Numbered from the stretch's first letter, positions 1 through 11,309 are shown. The stretch: 64,000 nucleotides of DNA from Diploptera punctata (GCA_030220185.1 JASPKZ010007421.1:372001-436000), one strand, 5' to 3'. Notes: a model not told the origin generated them from the sequence alone. Program-made: numbers and translations.

Positions 1-125
1 TCCGTTTTATGCAAAAACAAATACACGTAAAATTACTATTATTTCGCCGGGACTAATAAAACAGATTTCCGCATTATTCACGTTCCGGATTAAACAAATT
101 TTACTGTATAACGGTTTTGTATACG
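1..125 (-). mobile_element. Fragment of pogo-like element end
   Basis: This is an inverted copy of the non-coding end of the element at about 11310-11425. Read on the minus strand, both contain AATCCGGAACGTGAATAATG and then a stretch ending in TTTACGTGTATTT. No coding part is present and the window edge cuts it. It is assigned to the pogo/Tigger group only because the homologous stretch at 11.3 kb adjoins transposase remnants. Confidence 0.6.
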
Positions 126-370
126 ATTTGGGGGAAAAAAAGACTCTTCAAAAGAAAAAAAAAAGAAAAAATTGATTATCCTATCAATCTACAAGAGATA
201 AGAGAAGACACTGCAACAACTAAAGGGGCATCTCATTACTTTCAACTTCTTACAAGCCAATAACAAACTTAGTATGGAGCCCTTGGTATGTCCCTTCACG
301 TACAATATCTCGTCATCATTGAATTATTGTTCTCTCCAGACTTAGTCCCTGTGTTGACAACTTAATAAGT

Positions 371-443
371 TGTTAATTATATAATTTTTACCTGGAAAGT
401 CAGTCGTCCTCAACTAAATTATTAAACTTTCTCAAGTTATTCT
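371..443. repeat. Left arm of PLE-B inverted repeat
   Basis: This arm of about 73 bp is the reverse complement of 1097-1169, with a few mismatches. Both arms contain TTGAGGACGACTGACTT read in the element's sense. The arms bracket the GIY-YIG fragment. Confidence 0.8.
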
Positions 444-1096
444 ATTATCATTGGATACAAAGAAGAAATGATCAACAAATTAGTCATAAAAAAAAAAAGA
501 AGAATACATTTAACAAATATAACAAAACTAGAAAAAGAATGTAACACAAATAAAAACAAATAGATTGCACTAACTTATACAGGAAATGAAACGACCAAAT
601 TAGCTAATTCCAAAAAAAGATAAAAATATTAAAATCGCCTTTAAAACTAACAATAAACTCAATAACATAATTTCTAACAAAACAGAAATAATAAATAAGT
701 ACGAAAATAAAGGCGTCTATAAACTAGAATGCAATAGTTGTGAAAAATTCTACATAGGCAAAACAATAAGAAACTTTAACACGATATTCGAAAGATTTCA
801 AAAATTCTATTAATAATGAAGAAAAATCACGTTTTGCCAAACATATAGGCCCTACTAGAAACAGGTCATCAATTTGAAAAAAAATCGTTAACTCTATGTC
901 AATACTACACAGAGAATACAATAACAACAGAATCAGCATCCTTGTAGACAAAGAGATTCTAAAAGAAGCAAGGAATAAAGACCACTCAACGAGAACATAA
1001 CCGCAGACATAAATTCATTATACAACCTACATAACACCATCAGTTCCAGTTAAAACGCAGAAGATGAAACATTTGTTTCTGAAAGACCTCCATATT

Positions 1097-1169
1097 AGAA
1101 TAACTTGAAGAAGTTAAATAATTTAGTTGAGGACGACTGACTTACCAAGTAAAAATTATATAATTAACA
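1097..1169. repeat. Right arm of PLE-B inverted repeat
   Basis: Partner of the arm at 371-443. It ends 42 bp before the right TSD, so the element has an additional unique 3' end. Confidence 0.8.
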
Positions 1170-1808
1170 TCTCATTACATAACCTGAACGGTGCTTTATT
1201 ATGAATTTCAAAACTTAATAAGTGAACATCAATGTGGACATAAAATATATGGGTCACCATAGGTCATAATTTTAGTAATAGACAAATTTAAAAATAATAA
1301 ATGTGAATATTAGGATACTGTACAACTACTATAAGTTGACATCTAAAAAGGTAGAGCACCAATGCTATTCAGTTAAAGTTGTTTAGTTTCCAGTTGGACT
1401 ACGGAAATACTAAAATGTTTTGCCTCAAATGAATGTGTCTCAATGGAGCGCAGGGAGTATTGTGCTGGTAGGCAAACAGTATTCAGTTACATTTGAAATT
1501 TACAATAGGCTAAAGTAAGGAGATGCACTTTCACTTCTACTATTAAATTTTGTACTAGTGAATACCATCAAAACGTTAGAGAATGAAGCAGGCGTACAGT
1601 TGGATGGTATTAATAAGCTGTTGATGTAGAATTGTTGGACGATAGGCAGGAGATACTAAGGTAGAACACGATTATTCTATTGAGTAACACCGAGTATTTG
1701 AGCAGGAGATACACATCAATAACACCAAACATCTAGTCTGATATACACGTTTAATACATACTAATTGGAAATGGACAGTAAATGTAAAATGAGGCAAATG
1801 TTTAATAA

Positions 1809-2117
1809 GTAGCTGTCTTGTCACGCAGCGGAACCCGGGTTCTATTCCCGGTCAGGACAGGCTCCTGGGTGAGGTTTTTCGGTGTTTTTTTTCCACACCT
1901 GTAAGGCAAATGTCAGGAAGCTTAAGGCCCAACCGTCCCCGAAAATCATCCGACCAACATCATCTTCCTTATCACTATCATCGCCATCCTTAACCGAAGT
2001 GGAAAGAATCGGGAAGCTACTACATCCAAAATTCCCTAGTAAAGCTGCAAAGCATAGCATGAAAATGCTATGATTGCAGTGAAAGACCTGCCCTTGGGCA
2101 GAATTACTATGGAATTA
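1809..2117 (+). mobile_element. SINE-A copy (tRNA-derived), 5'-truncated
   Basis: A tRNA-derived SINE whose head keeps the B-box-like GGGTTCTATTCCCGG at about 1838. The body shared by all copies follows: a GTAAGGCAAATGTCAGGAAG stretch, a GATT/ATC-rich middle, and the end CTTGGGCAGAATTACTATGG. Other copies lie at 15649-15955, 42460-42812 (minus) and 51212-51567. The A-box part seen in those copies is missing here. Short reading frames on both strands are by-products. Confidence 0.85.
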
Positions 2118-2510
2118 TCAATAATTATAAACAGGAATGAGATACAGGTATGAATTAAATCATAGACTATGTTATGAAAATGCATTCTATTTAACCTTTA
2201 TAGAGTCTCTTCTCTTCCAAATTGCCTAAAAGAATTTTTAATTAACACATATAAAATTGTATTTCTTCCAGTTATTTGGACTCTTACTTCAAAGTTAGGA
2301 GGTACAGTTATGAATATTCGAGAGTAAACTTCATAAAAAACTTTTGCACCTAATCGAGACCATTAGACAGGTGAATGGAGAAGACTTCGTAAGCTATATA
2401 TTCTTTATATGGAATAAAATGACAATAATAGAGGGGGATGTAAGCTCCCTTTAGCAAAACCAAAGGGAAATAGTCCGGTAAGTAAGCCAAGACTGAGGTC
2501 AGAGAATAAC
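2118..2510. other. Unassigned AT-rich stretch
   Basis: I see no reading frame, no recognisable element and no repeat shared with the rest of the window. Confidence 0.5.
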
Positions 2511-2514
2511 ATTA

Positions 2515-2790
2515 TGATTTGAGGGAAGTGGTGGTTCCGTGATGCAAGTGGGTGTACGACCAACTCTCATCGCAGAGTTCTCGAGATCGAATCTCCGATA
2601 CTTCATATGCGACTCATAGTGGAAATGCGGAGTCCAGCCAGGTTTTCTAGTCATTTTTTCCGTTTTCTGCTGTCATAAATTTCATTCCATAATTTCTCCA
2701 CACTCATCTCATCCATTTCGTTTCATTTCGTTCATCCGCCTTGTGATAGGGCGTCAAGCATGGTAGAACGGCACCTTGCCGTCCATAGAC
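2515..2790 (+). mobile_element. Probable tRNA-derived SINE
   Basis: The head resembles a tRNA: an A-box-like GTGGTTCCGTGATGCAAGTG stretch is followed about 45 bp later by the B-box-like GAGATCGAATCTCC. The body continues to a GTCAAGCATGG..GCACCTTGCCG end. A TA repeat follows directly. There is only one copy in the window, so family boundaries are uncertain. Confidence 0.5.

Positions 2791-2793
<3 letters not shown>

Positions 2794-2822
<29 letters not shown>
2794..2822. repeat. (TA)n microsatellite
   Basis: About 14 TA units lie directly after the SINE-like element at 2515-2790. Confidence 0.95.
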
Positions 2823-2825
<3 letters not shown>

Positions 2826-2875
2826 TTTCATTTCATCATAGCCTTCGACCCAACTCCGTGTTGGCCACGAGTTCA

Positions 2876-2890
2876 TATTATTATTATTAT

Positions 2891-2923
<33 letters not shown>

Positions 2924-2924
2924 C
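2876..2924. repeat. (ATT)n/(AGT)n compound microsatellite
   Basis: A short TAT run passes into about ten TAG/AGT triplets. Confidence 0.95.
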
Positions 2925-3094
2925 AATTATGTATTTATTTGTGGAACATAAATTATACTGGTGAGTATTCCAAAACAGTAGAACAGGATTGATATTAAAG
3001 GAGTGCTACGGATTCGATAGTGTCAGTGAATTAGTTAGTTATACAATTATTCCACAACAATCCATTAAAAATCCTTAGGAGGGTAAGGTGAAAG

Positions 3095-3235
3095 AAATGT
3101 ACACAATTGTTAGGGTCGGGTTATGAGCCCTCCTTTACAACAAGAACATACGTCTGATACTCATTTTGTTCAGAGCTGAATCGATCCAGGGAAATGATGA
3201 CAAAATTCAGTTTAGTCAAGTTTTAAAAGTTCTGA
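3095..3235 (-). mobile_element. Diverged SINE-B 3' part
   Basis: It matches the 3' half of SINE-B (38884-39192): a TATGAGCCCT block, a TCTGATACTCATT block and an AGCTGAATCGA block occur in the same order. It is strongly diverged and lacks the tRNA head. Confidence 0.5.
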
Positions 3236-3411
3236 CCCCTGCTGGAATATAAAATGTGATCTTCAGATTGCTAGTACTGGGTTAGTTTATTTTCAACTCC
3301 ATGTATTTTTTCAAGTATTCTACTACATATTACAGCTGATTTTCTTACTACTTGTATTTAAACACGCGTGTTTATTATTTTTTACTCTAATATTTTTTAG
3401 TTCGTGTAAGG

Positions 3412-3504
3412 CTTCTATATAAATATCTTGGGCTGACGACAGGAACTGTATTTCACACATTAAATAGGTAAATAATGGTTGGCCTCATTAGATCCATAAT
3501 TACG

Positions 3505-3505
<1 letters not shown>
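3412..3505 (+). repeat. Repeat D fragment
   Basis: It shares the GACGACAGGAACTGTA block and the following CATTAAATAG..GGCCTC stretch with longer copies at 25010-25315 and 40215-40515 and a short one at 41757-41835. An AAT microsatellite follows. There is no coding content. Confidence 0.65.
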
Positions 3506-3510
<5 letters not shown>

Positions 3511-3549
<39 letters not shown>

Positions 3550-3665
3550 TAAAGGCTATAAGGCCTTCTCTCCCACTCTACCAGCACAAACACAAATAAA
3601 TATATGACAATATAGATACACACTATACTAGTTATAAAGAGTTAAAAATAAATTAAATGCAGTTG
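3511..3665 (-). mobile_element. LINE 3' end with (AAT)n tail
   Basis: A short 3'-end fragment lies next to an (AAT)n run at 3511-3548. It repeats at 3886-4085, both containing CTACCAGCAC/CAACCAGCAC..AAATAAATA and TACACACTATACTA. A weaker copy is at 47725-47830. The microsatellite sits where a LINE tail would be on the minus strand. The parent LINE is unknown, probably of the Jockey/CR1 group. Confidence 0.6.
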
Positions 3666-3718
3666 TCAACATTCCTAGTCCATTATTAAAACATCATGGA
3701 CAACACAAAAATATGGGT

Positions 3719-3780
3719 ACCCAGACATAAGCTAGGTAGAGTAACTGTATAGTAACCCAGACATAAGCTAGGTAGAGTAA
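3719..3780. repeat. 26-bp direct duplication
   Basis: A perfect 26-bp sequence (start ACCCAGACATAAGC) occurs at 3719-3744 and 3755-3780, separated by 10 bp. Confidence 0.9.
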
Positions 3781-3885
3781 GTCCTAAGAAATATTATTCC
3801 TATAGAGATAACACGACTTTGATGTTGATGTTTTAAGACACCAAGGAGTAGCATACGGATAATTATTAGCTCCCGCCTTGCTGTG

Positions 3886-4085
3886 ATAATAATAATAATA
3901 ATAAATATAATAATAATTATTATTATCATTATTATTATTATTTATTTATTCTGGCAGAGTTAAGGCCATAGGGCATTCTCTTCCACTCAACCAGCACAAA
4001 TACAAATAAATATTTGACAAATATAGATATACACTATACTAATTATAAGCAGTTAAAAATACATTAAATGTAGCAATGTAAATTT
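3886..4085 (-). mobile_element. LINE 3' end with (AAT)n tail, second copy
   Basis: Same fragment as 3511-3665, preceded by an (AAT)n/(ATT)n run at 3886-3950. The two copies differ at about one base in ten. Confidence 0.6.
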
Positions 4086-4172
4086 CATGTACAAACAACT
4101 GCACCGGGAGTTGAACCCTTTAACCACGCGATCTGCCATCAAAGATGATACCGCGTGTTGGTGCTGGATCAA

Positions 4173-4524
4173 ACCGTTATTGTTGATAAATATTTTGAAT
4201 GGAAAACATAGACTGCTCAAATTAAGATATCATTGCCCGGGCCCATAAAAAACAAATATTAATTCAACTTTCCTTAATAAATTTATCAAACATGTAATGT
4301 GTAGTAAGCTACAAGCTATAATCGTGGAAGCTTTAAGGAAAGAGGAACACCGTTATTGTTGATAAATATTTTGAATGGAAAACATAGACTGCTCAAATTA
4401 AGATATCATTGCCCGGGCCCATAAAAAACAAATATTAATTCAACTTTCCTTAATAAATTTATCAAACATGTAATGTGTAGTAAGCTACAAGCTATAATCG
4501 TGGAAGCTTTAAGGAAAGAGGAAC
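4173..4524. repeat. Perfect 176-bp tandem duplication
   Basis: Units 4173-4348 and 4349-4524 look identical by eye along their whole length (start ACCGTTATTGTTGATAAAT, end AAAGAGGAAC). Each contains CCCGGGCCC, unusual in this AT-rich setting. There is no reading frame. The lack of mismatches suggests either a recent event or an assembly artefact. Confidence 0.95.
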
Positions 4525-5074
4525 TCACAAACGCTTGAGTAAGCTTTGGAATTTTACCTTCATATCTGACATAGGCTAGCTACTAAATAAATAGGCAAAA
4601 AGTACTTATAATAGACAACTAAAGTTTAATGCGAGTCAAAAAGATAGTCAGATATAACATTGGAAATAAATGAGTATGTAATTAATTTGACAAAGAAAAT
4701 AAGGCTATCATTGATCATCTATACAGAAATAATGTAAACAAACATACGTACAACATGACACTCACACTATTCCAGCCTAGGGTTGGGGTGCACGGTCCTT
4801 GTGGCCCTACCCTGGCCTGAAGGACTAATAAACCCAACTAGCTCTTCTGAGCTATATCGACCAGACTCGTAGGACAGATAAACAGATGATGATCCGATGT
4901 TAGAAAACACAGGTCTTTATGAGAGTTCACAAGGAGAGGGGAGAATGCTCGATAGCACATGGCGCTACTAGGAAATGGAGACGCGATGACGTATAGGTTG
5001 CGCAGTATGACGTAATCCCTGTATCGAAATCTTGATTTCGGTACACAACATTTTATACGATAATAACAACACTT
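4525..5074. other. Unassigned, partly GC-rich stretch
   Basis: No gene is supported. The part 4765-5050 is less AT-rich than its surroundings (CCTTGTGGCCCTACCCTGG and neighbours) but carries no open frame longer than about 40 codons that resembles a protein. Confidence 0.5.
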
Positions 5075-5077
5075 ACG

Positions 5078-5128
<51 letters not shown>

Positions 5129-5211
5129 TAATGATAATATAATGATAATAATAGTATAATGATGATGATGATGATAATAATAATAATTATAATAATAATA
5201 GTATGAATATG
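5075..5211. repeat. (AAT)n/(GAT)n microsatellite, probable LINE tail
   Basis: About 17 AAT units followed by mixed ATG/AAT triplets lie just beyond the 3' end of the minus-strand LINE at 5240-9225. CR1-group LINEs typically end in such short repeats. Confidence 0.85.
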
Positions 5212-5273
5212 ATAAATTATACGAGAAACACCAATTAATATATATCTTACACTGGGTAATGATGTAGTCGAGG

Positions 5274-8260
5274 TTAGAGCAAATATAAATTTAGATTTGT
5301 TTTAAAAGTTGCAAATGTCCGGCAGCCCCTTATTTCTTGTGGTAGGGAATTCCAGTTGCGAGAAGTGAAGATAGTATATGACATGGAGTGATGTGATGTC
5401 CTATGTTGCGGTATATTAAGCAAGAGACTATGTTGTGAACTTGTGTTTAAGTTATAGTCTGAGGATAGATACTGGAAACGAGATGATAAATAATTGGGAA
5501 TCAATGTATGTAGGATCTTAAATAAGAGAATTAGACAATGCGACTTTCTTCTCTCTTTTAGATGTAGCCAAGACAATTCGTGGAAAAATGGAGAAATGTG
5601 ATCGTTTTCTCGAACGTAAAATATGAATCTAATACACATATTACGAACACGCTGCAGTTTGTCCGACAATCTGTCACTTATGTCAGTTAGTAGAACGTCA
5701 CAACAGTCAAAATGTGGCATCACTAAGGTTTGAATTAAAATTCTTTTAAGAGCTGTAGGAAGACATTTTTTTAGACGCTTTAGGGAGTGCATTATGAAGA
5801 AGATCTTTTTAGATGTTTGTTTTATTTGGACATGCCAATTTAAATTTGAATCTATGTAAAGTCCCAAGTTTTTAACGACGTCGGTATAAGGAATTTGTTC
5901 GTTATCTAATATGACAGCTAGCATATTGCCATTGTTTATGGAGTTTAATAGTCTTGGATGTCCGATAATTATTGCTTAGGTTTTGTTTACATTTAGTTTT
6001 AGCCCATATTGTCTGGATCATACAGATATATGTCTGAGGTCAGTTTTTACTTTGTCAATATATTCATTAATTTCGTCAGGCCTAAAGTGTGTGTATATCT
6101 GTAAGTCGTCGGCGTAAAGATGATGCTTGCAGTTTTGTAGTTTCTTGGTCACATCGTTAATATAAATTGAGAAGAGAAGAGAAGCGAGGACGCCGCCTTG
6201 AGGTACCCCTTTCCTCACCAAGCGCTAGGAAGAAATGCGATTATTAACAGAAACTGATTGCTGACGATTAGTGAGGTAAGATCTAAACCAATCAAGGCAG
6301 TTTTCCGACAGATGTAGTGTCTTTAGTCTCGCTAGCATTAAGTCTATATCTACTGTATCAAAGGCTTTGCTGTAGTCGAGTAGGACAATTGCTGTGAATT
6401 TGCTTTTGTCCATTGAGGTCTCTTATGTCCTCTACAATGTCAAGTAGTGCAGTACTTGTATGATGTCCTGTTCTAAAACCAGACTGATGCTCATCAAGTA
6501 AGTCGTGTGTGGTGAGGTAGTATGTTAACTGTGAGTGTATTATGTGTTCCAGTGCTTTAGATAAAGAGGAAGAATACTAATTGGTCTATAATCATCGAGT
6601 GTTGTGGGAGTGTTTGATTTCGGGTAGGACGAACTAGAGCCATTTTTTCAGAGTCTGGGATAGGTCCCGGTCATTTTAGAGGCATTACAAATGTGGGTTA
6701 TTGTCGGGAGAATAATGTCAATTATTTTTTTGCAGGAGAGTTATTGTTATATTGTCTATTCCTTGTGCTTTAGATTTATTGCGTAACACTGCTCTTTTGG
6801 CGTCATCAGGTGAGATATAGGAAAAAAAGAATTTTTCTCGGGTGGGTTGGAAATACGACACTAGTTCATCTATTGTCTGTTGTTTGTGTTGTGAGTTGTT
6901 GTCAGTAGAGAGGCGGGTGAAATGGTCATTCAACTCATCTAGTGGTAGGTCAGCTGTTTCTACCTGTAGTTTATTTTGACAGAGGTCTATTGATTTTAAA
7001 TTTTTCCACATGTCAGATGAGTTGGACATAGATTGTGTAATAATAGTATGGGCATATCTTAGTTTTGCATTCCTGACAGTCTGATTGACTTTATTCCTCA
7101 GATGTTTGTATGTCTTTATTCCTCCTGTACTTCATGTATGCCGCGTCTCTCTCAGTCATAAGCAAGCGGATATTATCAGACATCCAGGGTGCAGGTGGTC
7201 TGTTTATACGTCAAGTCTTGATAGGTGCAAGTTTGTCGTACAATTGTAAAATCATGTCATTAAAATGTTCAACTTTCTCGTCTACAGTCCTAAGTGTAAA
7301 TATGTTGTTCCAAGGTAGTTTTGCAGCATCATCAATGAATTGATCATTATTTATATATTTCAAGTCTCTGTATGTTACAAGTGTAGGTCTACGTTTAGGG
7401 CAAAGGAGTGAATATTCAATGTATATTAAGTCATGTGCAGAGATGCCTGGAGCTTCTATCTGTCCTCTAGTTATAATGTTTTGAGAATTATTTGTTATAA
7501 TTAAGTCTAGTATTGTGTCAGAGTAGTTAGTATGATGGGTTGGTTCCGAAGGCAGTATTGTTATATTGCAAGACTGGAACATTGTCTGTAGTTGTATAGT
7601 GTTATGATAATTTGTGGCTAGTAGGTTAGTGTTGAAGTCTCCTAGTACAATTACATGTTCATAAGATGGTATCAGATTATGGAGAACTGTTTCAACGTCA
7701 TGCAGGTGACCGACATTTGGGGGCCTATAAACTACTCCTAATAAACATGTCTGCATTTTTGTTCTAATTTCTATAAATAGATATTCGGGTCGAGACGAAG
7801 TATTCACTAGGCGAATGGGATACAATTTTTGGTTGAAGATCGGAACGTATATACATAGCCACACACCACCTCCATTTTTCCCAGTTCTGTCATTGCTTAT
7901 CAAGGTGTAATTTTGCATGTTTACAAGAGAAGAAGGAAGTGTATTTTTCAGCCTTGTTTCGGAAATTAAAGTAGCATGCAGATTTAGTTTTGAAAATATA
8001 GTTTGGAATTCTGAGAAGTGGGACAGGAGTGACTGTGCATTACAGTGTGTTATTTAGAGCGTATTGCTGTTAAAAGAGAAACATGATTTTAAAATATCTG
8101 ATGTGGAAGGGATGTGTTGAGATGGGTCTGGCATGAAAGGGGACAATGGTACTAACAAAGACCGAAAACGGGCTGCAGGTGCATTACTTAAATTTATGGT
8201 TGAAATGTTGCTTACCTGAACAGAACTAAAAACAAGAAAACAATGAATATTAAATATCAA
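5274..8260 (-). pseudogene. LINE ORF2: endonuclease + reverse transcriptase, broken
   Basis: The APE-type endonuclease lies at about 8060-7400. Visible are HCNAQSLL, the catalytic-Glu stretch LISET, GVVYRPPN, VLGDFNTNLL and the terminal ISAHDLIYIE (the SDH-type motif). The reverse transcriptase spans about 7030-5900: KSKAQGIDNI, VLLDYSKAFDTV, KGVPQGGVL and the active-site YADD in LYADDLQIY at about 6115. The C-terminal region (216 open codons, 5924-5274) contains VKNLGLYIDSNLNW and RNWNSLPQEIRG, typical of CR1/Jockey-group ORF2. At least five frame breaks or stops interrupt it. Confidence 0.85.
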
Positions 8261-8434
8261 TTGGTGTTTAGTGTATGAAGTACAAAATTAAATTAAGCTT
8301 AGTGTAAATTAGTTTTAAAAAATGAAAAATAGATTATAGACGAAAAAAAAATGAAAAAAAATGAACACAGTAAATGAAATATAACGATTATGGCTAGCAT
8401 TTGGTGGAGACTTAAATAATGTCACCAACTGTAG

Positions 8435-9088
8435 TGATTCGTCGTTAGGTGTCGCCTTGCTTCACGTGTATCACACCATCTAATGTCCACAGATTCTTCA
8501 TTTCATATTTTTGTATGCACATTTGAAGCAGGTCAAGCCGTCTCTTAGTCAGGTCTTCCCTGATAGAAATGCCAGATCCCTTTAATTGTTTTTTATTTCT
8601 AAATACTTCACTTCGTTTTCTGTAGCTTATAAATTTTACAATAACTGGCCGCACTTTGTTCTCCCCGGTTGGGAATTTTACCTATACGGTGACTTCTGTC
8701 TATGTCAGCCAGAGAGAGGTCAACGCCAATTTTTTTTTTTTTTTGCAACTTCAATTGCTATTATATCAGTGTCCTCTCCCCTCTCTTCTGGCACACCAAA
8801 AATTCGCAAACACTGACGACGCTGGTATTGTTCGAGTTCGTCACTTTTAATAATTAATTTTTGTTCCAGTTCCTCAATTTTTTATCTCGTTCCTGGAGAG
8901 AGGCCTCGAGTCTCTGAATTAACTGTATGTTTTTTCTCCAGGGCACTTTTCAATTCTTCCACTACCGCATCCTTCAATAGGGCGACTAACGGCTGCAACA
9001 TGGCCGGCTCCCGCCATGACTCCTCTAACATACGCTTCACACATTCTTCTACATCCTGGTCACACGGCTTCATTTTCTTTGGAGCCAT
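8435..9088 (-). pseudogene. LINE ORF1 (coiled coil + RNA-binding type), broken
   Basis: ORF1 of the LINE, presumably the RNA-binding chaperone of the retrotransposition particle. The start is MAPKKMKPCDQDVEE at 9088. A heptad-rich stretch (VVEELKSALEKK) follows, then in other frames IKSDELEQYQRRQCLRIFGV, DIDRSHRVG and KVRPVIVKFISYRKR. It ends with SGISIREDLTKRRLDLL and NLWTLDGVIHVKQGD near 8450. This order is the familiar arthropod LINE ORF1 layout: coiled coil, an RRM-like domain with RSHRVG, then a C-terminal domain. A stop near 8883 and frameshifts, including one at a poly(T) run at 8731-8744, separate the parts. Confidence 0.8.
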
Positions 9089-9229
9089 TACGCACGATGA
9101 AAGCAGAATATCTTAAAATAACTGTTAGTAGATAATACTCCTCACTACTTCAAAAAACGCCTTCTAAGAACTTAAAACCTCACAAGCACCAATACAAGCT
9201 ACTGCACACTATCCGCCATGACAAGGCTG

Positions 9230-9565
9230 AGTTTAATGGCGAAAATCCAGAGAAAGAATCACTACAAAAATTGATGTCAAATAGCTACAACAGAGCTGCA
9301 GAAGTGGTGGAAAATTGAGGTTCGATATTACACCAATCTCCTTAAAAGAAATGCCTACAAAACAAGTTACAGTAATAACATAGTTGAGAAAGCGAATTAG
9401 GTCTCATCAGAGTGCTTTAACAGCTAGGGGCGTGAGCGTTGTAACTCATATCCAGCAGAGAAACTTTTAACATACGTGTTCTTACATGTTTAAGAGTCTT
9501 AAGTCTAGAGATTGGAGCAGGTGTTTAGCAGCCGTCCAAAGGTAGGTTTCAACTAGTACAGGATG
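9230..9565. other. Unassigned stretch
   Basis: This lies between the LINE 5' end and the first R1 copy. I see no reading frame or repeat. Confidence 0.5.
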
Positions 9566-9799
9566 ATCGATAGAATTGTATAAGAAGTAAAAACAAAGAG
9601 CTTTTGCAATAATATGTTATTCCCAAATTCAAATTATCTGAAATAGTAAATTAATGTATTTATAAGATAAAAGTATGTATACCAATATATAAACACGAGA
9701 AAATAAGTGTAAATTGTTATTTTAATCGATTTGGTAATTTTTCCTTTAATTTCAATCACCTTTTTTATAACAAAAAAGTATATTTCATAAAGGTTTGTA

Positions 9800-9865
9800 T
9801 AAATGCTCCTTGTTGCATAGCGATAACATGCATGATAGCGTAATAACTTAAACGTTACGTCATTA
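9800..9865 (+). repeat. R1 core module (hairpin), copy 1a
   Basis: It contains GTTGCATAGCGATAACATG..TGATAGCGTAATAA..CGTTACGTCA. The 3' half of the hairpin (GCAACG) is lost here. Confidence 0.6.
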
Positions 9866-10784
9866 ATGTGAAAAATATTATTACAATTCAATATCATAAA
9901 TATTAACATTTAATTTAAAAGTGTTCAATCTATCGAGTTATACAGTTGAGACATTTAGATAAACGGGCAAAGGTCCCTCCGTCAGGTAAATACTGGATAC
10001 ATGTTCTATAAAATATTCATCATCTATCAATGCTTGTTAATACGATATCATGTGATAGACTGTTAATATATTTGTAGCAAACTGAATGAACATTATAACA
10101 AATTTAACTTTATCCTGAGAAATATTATGATTTACTTCCCTATGGATGATTTTGTTTTCTATAGTTCCTTTGAATTAAGCGTCTCCATTATTTAAAATAA
10201 TATAAACTTCGAGGGCTGACAGGCAAACTAGGCACTTCATCCACTAACGGCTTGTGACGTGTGCCAGCTTACAGATGAAAATGCAGACATTATAGGCCCT
10301 GTGAGTGATATGTGGCCAGCCTGTCGATTTCCACAGCGACGAAAAATTGCAAAAAAAAAAGAGTTACTTCTATGATTGTGTGTATAATACATGTCTGAGA
10401 TTAAATTATAAGTTAATACAACTTTTTATAAGGTACACTGTATTATTGAATATTGAAGAAGGCGATTACGTCAAAAAGAAAAAGAAACGGAGTGCACTTT
10501 GTTATTTAAATCGATATGTGACTCCTTCCAACTTCTCTCAAATAAAGTCAAACGGAAAATATATTAAACTGTTATTCTTCCATATGGATAAGAAACACGA
10601 ACTCTTACTTTAAGGGAAGAGAAAGGAATACGATTATTCCGGAATATTCTTAGAAAAAAATTTAGACCAAAAATAGTCGAACAGACAGATGAATGGATTA
10701 TTCTATTTAACAGTGAACTACATTATATTTATGGGAAGCCAGATGTAATAAAAACAGTTAAGTCTGCAGACTGTAATCAGATTG

Positions 10785-10990
10785 TGTGCAAGAATGAGGA
10801 ACGAAAGAGGCACATCAGAACTCCTTCTTGTAGGAAGACCAAGCATGAGCTGCGAGAATAACATGGAATTTGATTGGTGGTAGAGAAATTATACAGGGGA
10901 AGTTTGGAAAGGATTTGCTGAGAATAGGGACATATGCAGAGATTTGTCCGCGCGGCCATGAACTTCGGGTGCAATAGTGTGAGCAGGTTA
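10785..10990 (+). pseudogene. LINE-A 3' end within R1
   Basis: Broken reading of a LINE-A C terminus: RMRNERG, LLVGRPS, WKGFAENRDI. It is the same portion as the minus-strand copy at 44751-44981 (VGKPEGKRP, AEDRDIWRVYVRA). The equivalent fragment occurs in R1 copy 2 at 50425-50610. Confidence 0.6.
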
Positions 10991-11067
10991 GTTATGATGT
11001 TCCCCCGTTACGTTCAATAAATATTTGTAATAAAAATGTAACATAAGTTTCATTAAGAATATAACAT

Positions 11068-11150
11068 TGAACCTTCTTCATAACGATGACGATAATGTTA
11101 CGTAACGACTGTTAGGTTACGAAGCAACGCCACTGAATGTGAAACTGAAA
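11068..11150 (+). repeat. R1 core module (hairpin), copy 1b
   Basis: It contains ATAATGTTACGTAACGACTG and then GGTTACGAAGCAACGCCACT, the conserved hairpin half of the module. An AATATTTCACA..TTTCATCTAT downstream block is shared with the other copies. Confidence 0.75.
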
Positions 11151-11309
11151 AACATATTTTTATATGACGTTAATAATATTCCGTATTAATATTTCACAAG
11201 TATTTCATCTATAAATTTACACAGCTGAAATTTGCAGACAGATCAATGATTATAGTTCCTCTAAGAGGTAAATATTATATACATTTTAAGTACTATATTT
11301 ATAATTAAG

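Larger units (their letters stand above)
371..1211 (+). mobile_element. Penelope-like element fragment with GIY-YIG domain (PLE-B)
   Basis: A short PLE copy lies in LINE-A. It is flanked by a perfect 12-bp TSD, AACTTAATAAGT, at 359-370 and 1212-1223. Around 705-790 it reads KGVYKLECNSCEKFYIGKT, the opening of a GIY-YIG endonuclease. This is the nuclease type that PLEs carry downstream of their reverse transcriptase. The RT is missing, so the copy is 5'-truncated, and frameshifts follow the endonuclease start. An inverted repeat frames it: arm 371-443 is the reverse complement of 1097-1169. The left arm starts on the first base after the TSD. That fits PLE habits of carrying inverted partial copies at their ends. 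Confidence 0.75.
145..1760 (+). pseudogene. LINE-A reverse transcriptase remnant, split by a PLE
   Basis: This is a decayed non-LTR retrotransposon reverse transcriptase in two pieces, 145-370 and 1212-1760. The left piece reads, with frameshifts, as the RT stretch before the fingers (YKI..., then LSRLSPCVDNLI). The right piece continues directly with SEHQCG, so the two halves join once the PLE at 371-1211 and one copy of the TSD are removed. Later sequence (1440-1740) matches the same family at 44400-44740, around LNGINRLLVYDDD. Many stops and frameshifts make it non-functional. The family is common here: 44035-45600, 52690-53115, 10785-10990 and 50425-50610. The clade is not settled; its endonuclease is not present in these copies. 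Confidence 0.7.
5240..9225 (-). mobile_element. Nearly full-length CR1/Jockey-group LINE
   Basis: A two-ORF non-LTR retrotransposon of about 4 kb on the minus strand. The order is a 5' leader (about 9225-9089, starting near ATGGCGGATAGTGTGCAG), ORF1 (9088-8435), ORF2 with APE endonuclease and reverse transcriptase (8260-5274), a short 3' UTR and a microsatellite tail. Both ORFs carry stops and frameshifts, so the copy is dead. The C-terminal part is still open for 216 codons, so it is not among the oldest elements here. I find no TSD because the tail runs into simple repeats. Confidence 0.85.

Noticed and set aside
7110..7343. Plus-strand frame of 77 codons
   Set aside because: Shadow of the LINE ORF2 on the minus strand.
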